Positions 62,543-64,000 of a stretch of 64,000 nucleotides of DNA are shown piece by piece. Below the pieces are notes generated by a model. That model worked only from the letters and a program-made list of their open reading frames with translations, was not told the DNA's origin and ran no database searches. This DNA is from Sclerurus mexicanus (Eukaryota; Chordata; Aves; Passeriformes; Furnariidae): positions 1,084,274-1,148,273 of the forward strand of contig VWZF01001679.1 of assembly GCA_013396755.1 (NCBI GenBank), read 5' to 3'. The position numbers were made by a program, and so were the translations under genes. How positions within the stretch are numbered: the first letter of the stretch is position 1; every line of letters begins with the position of its first letter.

Positions 62543-63315
62543 CTGGAAAACCAAAACACAGCTGGTTAATAAATGGAGAAGCGGTATTTTTATTCTTTGT
62601 GTCTAACTATATCAACTGAGAATGAGATCCTCTTGTAGTAAGAACTATAAAAATATGAGTAATATACAAATAGCCATTCCTCAGGAAGCTTAATAATTGT
62701 AATACACAACTTGAACATATATGCCTACTGACTTATTTACAATATAATGAAAGGAACCGTGGACTCAGCAAAGAAATGGGAAAAGACACACACATTCCCG
62801 TTGCAGACCCTTCTTGATCTCACCAACATCTTGATTAATTAACTCTCATTCTGCTCTAGGAGCAGGACGGTAGAAGCAGTTGAGTAAATTCAGTAACATT
62901 CCCAGGCAAAATGAAAACACAGCTAAAACAAAGGAAAACTAGTCCAGTGATTGAAGGAGCCTTAGCTTTGTAATGACAAGAAGTAAACAACATAGGGATG
63001 CTCAAGTGGCATCATCTGGATGCTCTAGAGGATGCCCCCAGGTAAAAACGCCATACAAGTGCAGATAATACTCATCCCATTCTGGGATATGGTAACAAAA
63101 AACCTACATATAGGGAAAAAAAATCCAGTCTATCCAGCGCTCCTAACAGTTCACATGGAATATCATACTTAGTTTACAGACCTGCTTGCATGGAAGAAGT
63201 GATGTAGAGCAGTATATAATGAACTATGTTTTAAAAACGTCAAAAAAAGTCTATCAACCCTTCAATGAAGAGATTTAGAACAGATCAAACAAACTTCTAC
63301 CAGGACATTCAGGAT

Positions 63316-63366
63316 GCACTTAAGTTGGTCTACAGGGTCTTCTAATGTTTCTTCCAACCCTTCATT
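63316..63366 (+). mobile_element. Short CR1 3' remnant
   Basis: ACTTAAGTTGGTCTACAGGG followed by TCTTCTAATGTTTCTTCCAACCC resembles the last 50 bases of a CR1 element before its terminal repeat. The terminal ATTCTATG repeats are no longer clear. Confidence 0.55.
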
Positions 63367-64000
63367 TTTATAATTTAAAATGTTACATTCTGGTCCAGAA
63401 ATTTTAAAAGTAACCAAAACATATGCTGTATGATGGAGATTATTTGAAACAGGTTGATACAGACAGGCAGGGAAAGCAACTAATGAGTGGACAGCCTCCC
63501 AGGCAGCACCCCTATCCCACCAGTATCACTGGGGAGTTTGGTGGACAGAGAACTTTGCACCATCCACCTACTCAGCTGCAGCTGCATTGCTGGCTTTGTC
63601 TCTCATTTTCATCCTATAATGAACCTTGAGAAATTATCTATTATACTGACTGCACCTGACATCAGATGACTTTGACAGCAACAGCCAGATAAGGAGTCTT
63701 AGCAACAGCAGCAGTGTTAGCAGCTGGCACAACAAAAGCAACTATAGCAATAATTGAAAGTAACACAAACCAGAACCATTGTAAGGCCAAGGCAGCAGTT
63801 TCACAGACCATTTCGAACAAACAGAGTGTTTCCTGTTCCTTATCCTGTTCTGGTTTAGTTAATATTGAGAGTAAGACAACATATTTACTAGCCACAACCT
63901 GAGTTTTCATTTTTCATAACATCTTTTGAAGAAGTAGATAAATGGATATTGTATATACTTAAGAAAGTACAACCTAACAAACAAAAAAAATTCAAAACAC

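Larger units (their letters stand above)
56548..64000 (-). other. UNC79 introns around exons 5 to 1 and the right edge
   Basis: 56548-56866 and 57097-58136: nothing recognised. 58166-59378 and 60668-62477 each hold an X-box-like motif. 59420-60578 has an AT-rich stretch next to exon 3. 62543-64000 (open at the right) has a CR1 3' remnant and no exon; the upstream UNC79 exon lies beyond 64000. Confidence 0.8.

Noticed and set aside
1..64000. Bacterial-type features: operons, CRISPR arrays, phage or transposon islands
   Set aside because: Spliced vertebrate gene structure, AT-rich introns and CR1/SINE repeats; no direct-repeat/spacer array or prokaryotic gene was seen.

Overview
The window is a gene-internal piece of a vertebrate genome, almost certainly a bird. 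It lies wholly inside one very large gene on the minus strand: UNC79, the auxiliary subunit of the NALCN sodium-leak channel complex. The evidence is 34 constitutive coding exons between 62542 and 5542. Each is bounded by AG acceptor and GT donor dinucleotides, and the reading phase is continuous across all 33 junctions. They sum to 5858 nt, or 1952 whole codons plus a split first codon. The peptides match my recollection of mammalian UNC79 nearly residue for residue outside a few disordered stretches. Both gene ends are missing: roughly the first 300 residues lie to the right of 64000, and the C-terminal part lies to the left of position 1. No second protein-coding gene is supported on either strand. 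Residue numbers below are window-relative: residue 1 is the Trp of the first exon, at 62540.

A bird is suggested by the repeats. There is a composite SINE with a tRNA-Ile-like head and a CR1-type tail (about 22730-22869), close to the TguSINE1 family described from zebra finch. There are also several CR1 3' fragments (51398-51530, 43728-43803, 63316-63366), and repeat density is low.

Layout, in transcript order from right to left. (1) 62542-56376: Cys/His-rich N-terminal region, with several very small exons (65, 89, 41, 29 nt). (2) 54816-42424: helical-repeat scaffold, interrupted by an SPF-repeat linker (exon 11) and an acidic linker (exon 13). (3) 40819-31434: basic linker and the next helical block. 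This holds a probable in-frame 66-nt cassette exon at 39558-39623, a second exon-like segment at 36172-36241 whose inclusion would create a stop, and an isolated CpG-rich island at about 33640-33965. (4) 26991-25768: one 1224-nt exon encoding a long acidic Ser-rich disordered region. (5) 24011-5542: small exons (39-174 nt) encoding a second linker and the C-terminal helical-repeat block.

Only about 9% of the window is coding. The rest is AT-rich intron with simple repeats, one 5-base N gap (27856-27860) and a few motif-level observations. I found no previously undescribed system. The most worthwhile leads are the alternative-exon pair, the intragenic CpG island with a good minus-strand donor, and the SINE.
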